A stretch of DNA of 64,000 nt, taken from Onchidella celtica (Eukaryota > Mollusca > Gastropoda > Systellommatophora > Onchidiidae). The stretch is taken from assembly GCA_963931925.1 (NCBI GenBank), contig OZ007579.1, forward strand, positions 42,153,197 through 42,217,196, in the 5' to 3' direction. The position numbers and the translations under genes were made by a program. Below, piece by piece: positions 42,020 to 52,463 of the stretch. Under the pieces are notes generated by a model. That model had not been told where the DNA came from and searched no databases. It saw only the letters and a program-made list of their open reading frames with translations. Every line of letters begins with the position of its first letter. Within the stretch, counting starts at the first letter, position 1.

Positions 42020-45000
42020 CTGTGGACAGGAGAGACCGGCTCGGTGTATTTATTGTATCAGTGTAAAATAATGGTTCTCAATGCAAGGGATTTGGGGGGG
42101 GGGGGCGATTTTGATTTCCTGAGGTCCGAAAATAAACTAAAAAGGGCGACAAGGGAAGAGAAAACAATGATGGGGGCCATTTTGGGGACATACACGGGAC
42201 AGCCGCTGACTTGTTCAACAACACCTGTAGATGGGTTTTATGAACTGAAAGGCTTTTTTCTTTCAGTGTTGGATAAAGAATGCACTCTGATTTATATTCA
42301 ATTATCAACAGGTTTATTGTCTTTAATAAAGCTTTGAAAAAATGTACCATCATAATTTGTGTGTAGTCTGTCTGCTTGTGAAAATATCTTTTGTGTTTGA
42401 GTAGGTATTGGGAGGGGGTGGGGGCGATGAAAGAAAATATTTGGAGCCTAAGAGGGCTATTGCCTGCAGAGGGTGGAGAACCATGGATGTAAAAGACCAT
42501 GGATGTAAAAGACCATGGATGTAAAAGACCATGGATGTAAAAGACCATGGATTACTGGACATTGCAGGGATCGGGGTAAGAACCCCTCGATTGGAGAACT
42601 GTAATAAAAAATTACAAAGTGCCATTAATTAATGAACTCCATTAGTATAAAATCAAATCTCGACTATTGAATCCTGTGGGGGCATAAGGCTGGTAGCGCA
42701 TCCAGTCAAGTCTGTTTTAGATCGGTTTGTCTCAGTTGCACGAGGTCTGTCTTTCTACCAACTGACCCAAGACAATTTTGACGCACCCGAACTAGTAAGA
42801 CAGACTTGTTTTGATCTTGCCAATGCCAGTGCTCAAGGACCCATTACACTCCACAGTCCACATCACACATTTGAACCGAGACATAACTGACTTGACTGAG
42901 TGTGTCCCTAGCCAAAATAGACCTGGATTACTGAACACCTCTTGAGGAGGGGCGGGGTGTAAGAGTCCTTGGATTATACAACTATAATGGATAATGTTCT
43001 TACTTGCTGGTATTGTTGTGTGAACAATGTGCGTGTGTGCGGTATTTACTCTTGTACCACTACTGAATGCTGTGACAACAAATTTCCTGGAAACAGGTTA
43101 ATAAAGTTATATCTTATCGTATCATATCTTATCTTATATAGTCGGTCGGCTGTTGGAACCCCCTTGAAACCAGCGTTTGAGACAATTGTTAGGGGATCAT
43201 AGTAATTTAAATAGAAAGTCATTGCTGAAGGGTAAATACAATTCAGCATTTTCTCTTTTTGGCTTTGTAATAGACGATGCTCCACTTACATGAGCCGCAA
43301 AAGCTGGTTTTAAGGAGGGGCCCAAAACCGACCGACGAATCGACAGACGATATATAGAAATTTGCCAGGGATTACTGATTTCTATACACACATGGCCTCC
43401 GATTACTAAACCGGAGTGGGTATAAAAGATCCGCACATTATCATTTAGTCTATAGGTATACACCACCCTCGATTAATTTCTTGAACTGTGGATCTAAACA
43501 ACCTTCCATCACTGTAGATTATGGGTTTAAGAGCACTAGAATATTGATGACAAGAGTTGACTATTCAGGATCATGTTAAAAGTCTGGTTTGTTATTATTA
43601 TTATAATTGTAAAAAAATCAGTGGCCTGCAACTCCATGTAACTGCTTCAGAACCACAGACTAATAAATTAACCAGACTGGAAACACGAGCTTCCGGCTGT
43701 GTCGTTTTTTACGGAATTTCCCGAGCGGCGGTCGTATAACCAACATGGCCGCCGCTCGGGAAATTCCGATTCTAGTTCTATCTGCAGTAGAAATTTCTTT
43801 TTATTTGTCAAGATTGGTGGTACATGTATTAATTTCTTGGTGCGGAACCAAACTTCCGCGTTCAGTAGGCGCGTCAAAATGGTGTCATTCAACATTGTAG
43901 CTATGGTGAAGCGTCGGTCGTAAACGTAAACCTAATGTGGCGGATGGTTCATGACCTTTCGCTGTTTTGTGACGTCACACAATGGGATCATCCAGTCTGG
44001 GTATTTTATTAGTCTGTGTTCAGAACTGCGTAAATAATCCTTACTGAACAGATTATTTCAAGTTGAACCTATAGATAACCTCATGAAATATACGGAATCA
44101 GATCTTAAATCGCCGTAACATGTAATTTTTACTATAGCTCACAATAAACACACAGCTTGCGTTTTAGAACAGCATACACATTTTTTTTTGTACCCCACTC
44201 ACCGTCATTTTCGGCACGTAACTCTTCATTCTGCTCATTCAGAACCTCCAATTCTTTCTTCAGTTTAATGATCTCCATTTGCGCTTGCTCCAGCTTACGT
44301 CTCAGGTCGGTCACCACCGGGTCAGTTCCGGTGTCCAGAGACTTAGACTTTTTCAGTTTATCTCCCTTTTTGTGGTCACGGCTCTGGCGTGTTTGCTGTA
44401 AGGAAGGGGTTCAAACCTTCACTGCATTTTGTGTATAAGTAAGGCTGATATACGGTGTGTCTAAAAAAATATATTTTCACAAATGAATTGTGTATATAAT
44501 GGTGTTTGCAACTCTATTGAAGTAATCTGGCCCAGAATGGCCATGCGTTTAAAACTATGTCATAACTCAAATAATTACATCTGCCCCCTTTGATCTGAAT
44601 TATAAACCTTGGATGTATCTGGATTGGCTACTTATAAATGAATATTCAAAATGTGTGAGAATATTTTGAGACATCCTGAATTTGTAACCAGTGCTTAATA
44701 CAATGGTTCTGAAATGAGTAGATATCGTGAATTTATCTACAATAATGGCTAATAATTTTTCTGAAGAACCCAAGTAATCATATTAGGTATTTTATCATGG
44801 CTTAAAATAAAAATCACTTAGCACAAAAAAGTTTGATCAATTTTATTATAAGCTTACTAGTTGAAGATCCCGGCATTATCCGGGATAAACCTGTGAACCC
44901 ACCGTACCACATCTCTCTCTTTTTGGTCTAGAAAGCTTCCCATATTCTACAGTTTCATTACAGATTTCGTACGCACCAGAGCAGTATGCACTCTTTCTTG

Positions 45001-48000
45001 GTAGGGAAACTGCACGCACCAAATTGAACGAGTACTAATACATCGTGCTTGGTGCGATGGGCTTACTACAGGGAGCCAAAACAAAGATCATTGTATTTTA
45101 CATTTTTACAACTTTTGATTTAAAAATACCCGAAACTTGAACCCACCCTTCTCCCTCTCCCTCTCTTTTTCAAAGTGATCTAGAAAGTTTCCCATATTCT
45201 ACAGCCTTACTACAGATTTCAAGCGCACCAGAGCACTACGCACTCATTTCTGAGAGGGAAATTACGTGCACCATATTGAACGCGTATTAATACGTTTCCG
45301 GTGCGGTGGGCTTGCTACAGGGAGCCAAAACAAAGATCATTGTATCTTACATTTTTACGACTTTTATTTAAAAATACCTGGAACTTGAATGAACACAATA
45401 GTTCGATACAAAAGCGATTGAACTGGATTAGTTGACACGTAAGAAAATTAAGTTTATAATTTTTGAAACTGTAATTTAGGCTGTAGCGACGAGCAAAAAA
45501 AGAGGCGAAATTGCACCACAATGAATTACTCCCGCCACTATTTTTTTTTTATAATAAGATTGGATGTTGCATGTTTAAGTAGAGATTTCACTTTCCGATC
45601 TTAGTCCTTGTTTGTTCTATCTCAATTTTCTGAAGCAACGAAAGATTTTTCAGTATTCAAAAGAGGTTACCAAAAATGCACACCTTGTCACTCGTTTAAA
45701 ATGCCTTGTGGCACTTATCAAGCTGTTTCTCATGTCCGATTTATTCTAATTCCTAATCATAATAACTAAAGCCGCAAATGTTTAAGCTCGAATTTTTCAG
45801 TTGTGCGAAAAGTGGAGTTGGAACAAACAAGAGCTAAGATCGATTTATGTCACCAAAAAGTTCTAACTGTGTACCAATCACGTGTGTAGTGGAACCTGTA
45901 GGCAGTACCTGTACAACTGTCAGTCTCTCCACTTCTCTGTCTTTCTCTATCAACTTCCAGCGAAGTTCATCCGCTTCTTGCGTCAACTCCTTCAGCTTAT
46001 CTTCGTAGTAGGCGTTCGGCGTGGAGGGTTCGGGCAGTTCCGATCCACTGGCTTCTTTCTCTTTTTCTGCTAGACGCTCTTGCAAGAACTTCACCTGGAA
46101 CACAAGTTGGTAAATCAATGAACATGTCCATGAAGCTGTTGTTAGAGGCGCATGGTATTTTACATTATAAGCCATTGCTGAACCGTGAATAAAACTCAGT
46201 ATTTTCTCTATTTGGCTTTGTAATGAGACTACGCGCCCCTAACAAAATTCGTCCACGAATGTATAGAGGACCAGCTGAGGTGTCCAGTATCCAGTGTTGC
46301 TCAGGATAAATATCATTATTACGAATTTAGTTCAGACTTTCCAAACCCTGCAATTCCATGGACTATATTGGTAGTTTCTTTAAACTGCAACAAAGCACTA
46401 TCACATTGACTCAAATCAGGCATGGTTGTGTATAACCCTTAGACATGGTGTGTCCACGGTGGAATTTATTAGGTGGACAGCAAACCAAAGCTCCATGAGT
46501 TTCATTTCGTTTCTCTCTGAGTTTAAGAATTAAGGATAACATAAAATGAAACTAGCGCACACTCTGTCAAGTCTGTTGTTGCGCCGATTTTGACTCAGTC
46601 TAAAGCTGGGTTTTCATTTAGACGGAAACGGAAACGTCAAAAACCAAAATTTAAGTAGTGAATTAGAAAGAATATTTTCATTTGTATGGGAACCCCGTAT
46701 CCGTACACATGGAAACACTCTCTCTTTTCTCTACTTCATGCATTTTTTTGACCTTTCCGTTGCCATTTCCGTTTCCGTACACATGTGAACACAGGTTTAG
46801 GGAGGTATCATACTAATTCCGGACAGACACCGTCAGCTGTTGACAGACCAGAAGTGCACATCAGAATTTCCTATATTTTCTTTGAATCAGCTGGCCTGAC
46901 AGCCTTTTTTTCAATTTCACCGGTGGGTGTGACCCCGTCTAACTTGATAGTTCACATTTACCACTAAAACTGAGATAAAGCGGTGCACTACAGACCCTAA
47001 ATTAATCAAGAACACACGCACCACCAACGATAACGGAAAGAAGAAGAGGAAGAAGGTGTACGACAATAACAACAGCAACCACTACACAACGACAACAACA
47101 ACAACAGCAACAACCACTAACTTCAGCTTGCAAATTTTCATTCTCCAGATCCATATCGTCCAACTTTTTATGTGACGTCATCAGTTCGTTTTCCAACATC
47201 TCCAACTGGACCCGCATCTTATTGGTGGTGAGAATCAACATGATTAATTGAATTACTCACACACATCACGATAATAATCCATTGTATCTTGTAAGAGTAA
47301 GGTTTGGCGCCCACTAGCTCATTCTAATTGGCCAACTATTTGCATGGTGACTTGACTATATTTAGTTTCATGAGACATCGCGCACCGGCCACACTGTTGT
47401 GACGTCACCATCCAACTGGTTGACCGGTTAAAATCGGCTACTGTGCGCTGGGCCTACGATCTGATACCAACAATGATACCGGACCAGATACAATGGGATA
47501 TAATCACAAGGAATTATTTAAGGCTTCTATCTAACACGACCAAATGTAGGCAATAAGAAATTAAAGCTTATATATAATCTATTATATATTTCAGTAACTT
47601 GCAACCTTTGCCATGACTAACTGTCCAAACTATACACTCTACAGGCCTTAAATTTGGCAAGAAGGTGGCAATTGAGATAAGGGAGATGATGGCTATAATT
47701 AAAAGTTGTTTACTTCAAGCATGTATTTTTTTAAAAATGACAATGTTTATTGCTATGTAACATCTGTATTTTTGCATGTTTGTTTCGTTTTACATATTGT
47801 ACCGTGTATGTCATAAAAAGTAACCGTATCAAGCGTTCAGTTTGGTGCGCAGTGTTCTGGTGCACATGAGTTCTGAAGCAAGACTGTAGTTTATTACTTG
47901 TATTATACTAGAGAGAGAGAGGGGGGGGGGGATCACATGATGGTTTATCCCGGGCAATGCCCGGTAGGTGATCTAGTTATATATATTTTCATACATTCTC

Positions 48001-50822
48001 AAAAACGATATTATCTTGTTAATGAAATCAGTAATCTATCATTTTACAGGCCAACCAGTGCATCCTATAAAATAATCAAAATATACACCCAAAATCAATC
48101 AATCATTCAATCACTAAATCCAATCAGCCAATCGATCAGTCAATCCAAATCAGTTAAAAAAAGAACATCACAGAAACTGTCTATTGAGAGAATGCTAATC
48201 AACTCACTTGCATGACGTTCATCAAATCCTCATCAGTGGAATCTTTCCTCTCCGACACGGGGATTGATTCGTCACAGGTGATGACGTCACTGCCTTCAGG
48301 CCCCACCACCAGGATGACGTCGGTACTGAACTCACCACCGACACCGCCGTGTTGCGCAGTTTGTATGGCCAGCCCTGTACGGTCACAGACGATGATAAGC
48401 CGATAATTCACATGACGTTTCACAATTTCTCTCACAATAAAGTCAAACTAACTTGAAATTTCCCAACTTTTATTGAAATTCTCTGTTTTTATTTTTCTAG
48501 GTACCATCAAAAACTTAAGCCTGTTGTCCACAGCATCCGCTCTGCTCCGCTTTGTTTTGCGGAAAATGATGTATGAAAACGTAAAACACTAGTTTCCTCT
48601 GTATACAAAAGTCATGTCCACAGCATCCATTCCGTTCCGCTCCTCAACGTTAAAGAGACAAAGAGTGGTTTACTTTTTCATACGTCACTTTCTGTAAAAA
48701 CGGACAGCGGAGCTAATGCTGTGGACAAGGGCGATTTAGTCCTAAGCCTCCTCTTAATAAGCTTTTACATCTTAAAATAACAGCTGATAGTCCGGAACAG
48801 AGACATAAACCACCCAGACTACGCATGGGCTTTTCTACAAAGTGAGGCAAAGCTCCCTGAGCTACAATGCACACCTCCTGTCATGGTCGTTTTCTTATTC
48901 AACAAAGTGATATAAAATCGGGGTGACTTTATAAAACGTTATTTTTCTCGCTTACTTTGTTTCAAACCAACTATTTTGCAATGTGTATCAATGCCTATCA
49001 AGTCAAATGCTTAAACATTCAGGCTTCACAATTTGTATGTTGTTTATGCCTCGCAAGGCTCGATTTTACTCACCCCAAAACCTCAACCCGCATTTTCTCA
49101 AAACTAGGACTATGTAAAAAAACCAGAGATGTGTAGGCCTTGTGTCCGTGTGTGTATGTGTATGTCTTTGAACGAGTCCAAGCTATTTACCTTTTAACAA
49201 GCGACTACCTAAGCAAATGAGTGCAATAATTGATATACGTTACCCAGAATTGTGATGTTTACCCTATGACACACCCGCTCCCAATGCAGGGTGATTGAGC
49301 ACGAGCCTTTGCAAAGTTTTTTTTTTTTTTTATTTGAGGAGGGGGGGGGGGGGACACCGCGGCTGAGCATGCACACTCGCACAGATTAGCTGTAGTCCAA
49401 AAACAAGAATTTGAATTTTTCTTCGTCTTTCGTCGGAAGTTCCAGGGCTTTAAGTTTGGTTCTCCCAATTCCCAAGAGCTTCGGTCCTTTATTTTGGACT
49501 AAAGCCAATCTTTGAGAGCGCGGATGGTCATCCGTGGTGCAAAAATAAATAAAATAAAATAAAAAAAAACTGCAAGTATGCACATGCACTGCCGCTGTGC
49601 ACTGCAAAGCGGGGATATATCACAACTTTGTATGAATGGAAGTGGAACAAACCAGAGATACCAGATACAACAAGATGAAACATAGTGCGTTTATGATGCA
49701 CAAATTTGGCACCTCCACCTGGCGACCAATGCACGGATGTCATGAAATATTGCCCTGTTTTACAAAGCCAATGTAGGGAAATTGAAATATGTTCACTGTT
49801 TAGCCATCCCTGTAGGCCTTGATTGAAGTCACTGATTTTGTAATTATAACTCCAATATCCATACGCAAACTGGCTTTTATATTTTAAGTGGCAGTAGCAC
49901 TGTAACAAATCCGCATCATTAATCTACAATTATATCCAGCATTCTTTTCATGCAATGTGCCATGGGCCCAGTCCCCGATCAGCTCCCAAACTGTGTGGAC
50001 GAATTTTTTTAGCGGCTGTTGTAGTGTAGTTGTTGGAAGGGGTTGTCTCATATTATTGTGTCTAGTATCTTTGAACAAACCAATAGTAACAGCAGTCATA
50101 CAGAGACTATATAGTTATCAGATATTATTGACATTGACTGAGAAAATGAAGACAATGGTGGTAGATGAGACAAACCTGCTTTGTGAGCCTCCAACTGTCT
50201 TCTCTCTTCCTCCAATTCTTTTTGTTTCTCCTTCTCTTTCTTCTTGTGTTTGCTGGCTTTCTCACTCATCTTCTGTAGCTGCAGTCGCAAGTTTTCGTTC
50301 TCCTCATCCATCTCCCCGACCCTTCTCCTCATCATCTTGGCTTCCTCTTCTGTAAACTTGAGCTGATCTAAAACATCGAGCGGACAGAGAAATGGGTGGG
50401 GGGGGGGTAGAGAGAGTTAGAGTATTTAAAAAAACAGTGGAAGAAGACACTGAAGTGTGTAAACCCCCATCCCCCCCCCCCTTACCGGAATGACAGATTT
50501 TCTTAAATAAACAACAACCCTCGTGTTGCCCTCTTTGAACATCGGTGTTTAGTAAACAAAATATGTGTGGAAGCTTTAGAACTGTAAGAAAGTAAAATCC
50601 CACATTTTTTGGAAATTCAAGAAAAAACACTTCTTGAGCTTGATTTAGTGGTGCATTCCGAGCTTCCCCCCCCCCCCCCCCCCTGAACTTTTTGTATGCA
50701 CAATACTTCCATTTCTTACCTTTCAAATCATTCTCTCTCTCCATGGAATCACACAGGTCTCTCATCAGCTGTGACGTGTCATATTCCTTGCTGCCTTGCT
50801 TACCAATAGCTCCCAATGTCGG
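41816..50822 (-). CDS. Coiled-coil protein gene, SOGA/MTCL-like (partial; seven exons seen)
   Basis: Minus-strand host gene. Seven exons with GT-AG borders join in phase into 380 codons with no stop. The product is acidic and heptad-rich, with at least four coiled-coil stretches. ENDLKDQLKFTEEEAKMM with RRRVGEMDEENENLR resembles the DLKCQLxFxxEEAxxMxxK blocks of vertebrate SOGA/MTCL microtubule cross-linking proteins, and VQLEMLENELM...LENENLQAE resembles their second such block. Those proteins bundle microtubules at the cortex and centrosome; that role here is inferred from family only. Linkers include an acidic VGPEGSDVITCDESIPVSER region and a basic KKGDKLKKSKSLD patch. Both gene ends, start and stop codons are outside what I could find. 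Introns carry several MITEs. Another coiled-coil family remains possible. Confidence 0.6.
42069..42486 (+). mobile_element. hAT-like non-autonomous element (family hAT-2) in the intron
   Basis: Inverted ends TAATGGTTCTCAATGC and the mirror of CCATGGTTCTCCACCC. The flanking octamers GTGTAAAA and ATGTAAAA match at 7 of 8. Its interior aligns with 23175-23689. It lies about 50 bp upstream of exon 7, near the acceptor. Confidence 0.7.
42482..42550. repeat. 16-bp tandem repeat (CATGGATGTAAAAGAC)
   Basis: Four head-to-tail copies of CATGGATGTAAAAGAC start exactly at the end of the hAT-2 element. The unit includes its right target duplication ATGTAAAA. Confidence 0.85.
42695..42890 (+). repeat. Dispersed family A copy
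   Basis: CAAGTCTGTTTTAGATCGGT, CTACCAACTGACCCAAGACA, CGAACTAGTAAGACAGACTT and ACTCCACAGTCCACATCACA follow the family order; intronic. Confidence 0.65.
43186..43290. mobile_element. Tiny MITE family D, copy 2 (worn)
   Basis: Begins TTGTTAGGGG and contains AATTCAGCATTTTCTCTTTT with GGCTTTGTAATAGAC, matching 46139-46245. The right terminus is degraded. Confidence 0.5.
43654..44018. mobile_element. hAT-type MITE with perfect 8-bp target duplication
   Basis: 365 bp. The left end CACAGACTAATAAATTAACC with AGACTGGA is mirrored by CCAGTCTGGGTATTTTATTA with GTCTGTG. TTCAGAAC is repeated exactly at 43646-43653 and 44019-44026. Inside, 43718-43737 (CGGAATTTCCCGAGCGGCGG) is the exact reverse complement of 43751-43770, with a 13-base loop, which would form a very stable cruciform. 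It sits in the intron about 190 bp downstream of exon 6. Confidence 0.85.
44203..44395 (-). CDS. Exon 6 of the coiled-coil gene
   Basis: 193 nt. Acceptor TTACAG, donor GACG|GTGAGTG. It begins on a whole codon and leaves one base. It encodes QTRQSRDHKKGDKLKKSKSL, then VTDLRRKLEQAQMEIIKLKK and ELEVLNEQNEELRAEND. A basic linker leads into a canonical coiled coil. The first ~30 coding bases and the acceptor have a diverged copy at 35.2 kb. Confidence 0.8.
44859..45390 (+). repeat. ACTAG + hairpin module followed by two ~250-bp tandem units
   Basis: 44859-44895 reads ACTAGTTGAAGATCCCGGC then ATTATCCGGGATAAACC, the 5' signature of the element at 34025. It is followed by two direct ~250-bp units (anchors CCCATATTCTACAG at 44939 and 45191; GGGAGCCAAAACAAAGATCA at 45071 and 45320). 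Probably a retro-element with an internal duplication; intronic. Confidence 0.6.
45599..45841. mobile_element. MITE family B, copy 3
   Basis: The left end TCTTAGTCCTTGTTTGTTCT is mirrored by GGAACAAACAAGAGCTAAGA, with GCGAAAAGTGGAG pairing with the inner CTCAATTTTCTG. The family marker GGCACTTATCAAGCTGTTTC is inside. It ends 68 bp from exon 5, within the intron. Confidence 0.7.
45909..46094 (-). CDS. Exon 5 of the coiled-coil gene
   Basis: 186 nt, phase 0 at both sides. Acceptor TGTTCCAG, donor TACAG|GTACTG (weaker than its neighbours). It encodes VKFLQERLAEKEKEASGSEL, then PEPSTPNAYYEDKLKELTQE and ADELRWKLIEKDREVERLTV. A proline/serine break lies between two coiled-coil segments. Confidence 0.75.
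46139..46245. mobile_element. Tiny MITE family D, best copy (107 bp)
   Basis: Ends TTGTTAGAGGCGCA and the mirror of TGTTAGGGGCGCGTA. It shares its interior (AACTCAGTATTTTCTCTATT, GGCTTTGTAATGAGAC) with 8267-8379 and 43186-43290. No coding capacity. It starts 45 bp upstream of exon 5's acceptor, so the intron's branch region may lie in or beside it. Confidence 0.65.
46601..46799. mobile_element. MITE family C, intact copy
   Basis: 199 bp. TAAAGCTGGGTTTTCATTTA with GACGGAAACGGAAACG is mirrored by CCATTTCCGTTTCCGTACAC with ATGTGAACACAGGTTTA. It serves as the uninterrupted reference for the split copy at 33895-34788. Confidence 0.75.
46805..46895 (+). repeat. Single unit of the 95-bp repeat seen at 40485
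   Basis: TATCATACTAATTCCGGACA, CCGTCAGCTG, GACAGACCAGAAGTGCACAT and AATTTCCTATATTTTCTTTG match the 40485 and 40581 units in order. Confidence 0.6.
47122..47217 (-). CDS. Exon 4 of the coiled-coil gene
   Basis: 96 nt, phase 0 at both sides. Acceptor CAATAAG, donor GAA|GTTAGTG. It encodes MRVQLEMLENELMTSHKKLD and DMDLENENLQAE, one uninterrupted coiled-coil run. Flanked in the intron by (CAA)n-rich simple sequence at 47060-47115. Confidence 0.7.
47944..47979 (-). repeat. ACTAG + CCCGG-hairpin module
   Basis: Reversed, it reads AACTAGATCACCTACCGGGC then ATTGCCCGGGATAAACC, the best palindrome of the four modules in the window. The downstream body is not recognisable. Confidence 0.5.
48208..48374 (-). 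CDS. Exon 3 of the coiled-coil gene
   Basis: 167 nt. Acceptor GTACAG, donor CAA|GTGAGTT. Two leading bases complete a Gly codon; it ends in phase 0. It encodes LAIQTAQHGGVGGEFSTDVI, then LVVGPEGSDVITCDESIPVS and ERKDSTDEDLMNVMQ. This is an acidic, non-helical linker between coiled coils and the least conserved-looking part of the protein. Confidence 0.7.
48524..48728. mobile_element. MITE with TIR TTGTCCACAGCAT
   Basis: 205 bp. TTGTCCACAGCATCCGCTCT is mirrored by AGCGGAGCTAATGCTGTGGA with CAA. An internal near-copy of the terminus (ATGTCCACAGCATCCATTCC at 48613) suggests an internal duplication. No other copy in the window; superfamily undetermined. Confidence 0.65.
48729..50175. other. Intron of the coiled-coil gene; no separate gene seen
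   Basis: About 1.4 kb with a T-run plus G-run at 49318-49352 and a fragment resembling the MITE B terminus (GGAAGTGGAACAAACCAGAG) at 49636-49655. No further in-phase exon found between exons 2 and 3. Confidence 0.45.
50176..50367 (-). CDS. Exon 2 of the coiled-coil gene (family-defining block)
   Basis: 192 nt. Acceptor GTTTTAG, donor AAGCAG|GTTTGTC. Two leading bases complete Asp; one base is left. It encodes QLKFTEEEAKMMRRRVGEMD, EENENLRLQLQKMSEKASKH and a Lys/Glu-rich KKKEKEKQKELEEERRQLEA helix. The first half is the part that resembles SOGA/MTCL. Confidence 0.8.
50720..50822 (-). CDS. Exon 1 (order seen) of the coiled-coil gene
   Basis: 103 nt. Acceptor TCATTTCAG, donor AAAG|GTAAGAA, both strong. 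It begins on a whole codon and leaves one base. It encodes PTLGAIGKQGSKEYDTSQLM and RDLCDSMERENDLK. It is not the true first exon: it opens at an acceptor and its reading frame continues upstream. Confidence 0.75.
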
Positions 50823-52393
50823 CTGAAATGAGAAGAAACAGCTTCAGTTGAAAACTTGGAGCCACGTTTTTCAGCGGTAGGTTTATCCGACAGCGATCTT
50901 CTTGGCACCATAACATTATCATGTCTGTTCAGTGTGGTAAGTGGACAATGGGCAATTTATAAGGAATGAACACTGAACTAATGATCGCAAGCTGATACTA
51001 ATCATGGCTGAAATTCTGACAGTGACTCTTTGCTGCTAAAGCTTGTTTTTCTGTTCAGCAGGCCGAGTCATGCCGAGTCTGATATTTTTATTTTATTACA
51101 TTTTGTTCAGTCATACTTGAGTTTAGATCTCAAAAGAATTTGAAGGTAACTCGCACACTGGGAGAAGGCGAAGGGGCATAATATTTAATTTGTATCAGCT
51201 TGTAAATTCGTTTCCGTGTAGGTTCTTTTTTCGTCACAGAAGTTAATAAGTTGGCGTGGCTTAACATTAGGATCCAGGAATGAAGGTCTTGGTTATGTCT
51301 CTCCCTGCACAGATTACTTTAAATTTAAGATAACCTTGCAAACGTTTGGTTCACTTTTTCTATGGCGGAGACTGTTTTGTATTGTATACGTTTTACACAC
51401 CTATTAAAGTTTGCTCATCAAATCTCCCAAGCTTCTGTTGATGAGGAGCTTATTCACTGGCATTTAAAAAAGAAAAACCTGTCTCTCACATTCATATTTT
51501 CATCTACAATAAATGAAAACTAGCACGGCTAAAAACCAAAGAGGAAACAAAACAAACTAAACGTCTTTCTGCTGGTAGATTGGAAAAATAATGTCTTAAC
51601 CAGACAATCTGAATTATGTAGGCAAATTTTAGATCTGTTGATTCAGATCTCAGGCACAATACACATCTGAGACCACCCATAGAAACTAGAAACTAGTTTC
51701 TGATATGTTGTTATTGTTGTTACTGCATTGCTGCCGTTGCTACTGAATCATGCTATTTTTGTGTCACGTCAAGACAACAATTTCAGATTTCAATCCGGGC
51801 ATTATTTACGTTTACATCATGGATATTGCTAAGGTCACTGTTCGTATTTTTGACGATTATAGTTTTGTTATTGCATTGCAACTCATTCATCTCCTCCTCA
51901 TTCCCACACCAGAATAGTTCTGATTTACCGGGTAATAACATGTTTTCTCAATTTCTGATATTTTCTTTACTTTATTTTTCTTTTAAAAATTGATTGTGAG
52001 TAGATCTGGCGAAATCGGGGTTAATGTGAACTTTTTATATCTGTTTAAATATTCAAAATAATTTTCTTTAAAAACGACTTCAAAATATTTTAACTGAATG
52101 CAAAAAATGCCCATTCGTTCATAATATTCTAAGCAAACATCAATTTCCATAGACATTTTCTCCCGTTCTCCTCAGGAATTTAGGTTTTCATCCCAAGTCT
52201 GATTTCACCAGAGCCTCTCGTAATTCAGTCTGTCATATTTGTCATTATTTCAAGATTTTTTTTGTTTTTTGTTGAGAAGATGAACGTTTAGAATGATCTG
52301 GCACCAGAAATGATCAATTTAGAAGGTGAATGTAATATACAATGCAGCATAATTGTAATTATAACGTTTTTCTCGATCAGAGTTTCCACTTAC
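50823..52393. other. No gene seen (presumed intron)
   Basis: About 1.6 kb upstream of exon 1, AT-rich, without a supported exon or terminal repeat. Confidence 0.4.
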
Positions 52394-52463
52394 AGCATTG
52401 TTTATGATTTTGACTTTTAATTCGTCTGTGGAAACTCTGCCGGCATCTGTCAGTCTCGAAAGA
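52394..52463 (-). CDS. Possible additional upstream exon of the coiled-coil gene
   Basis: 70 nt between a TGCTATAG acceptor and a strong AATGCT|GTAAGTGG donor. It ends in phase 0, as exon 1 at 50822 requires. The 23 codons read LSRLTDAGRVSTDELKVKII and NNA; LTDAGRVSTDEL loosely resembles a TGxVDGEL turn upstream of the SOGA/MTCL coiled coil. The stretch is short, so phase agreement could be chance, and repeat origin is not excluded. Confidence 0.25.
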
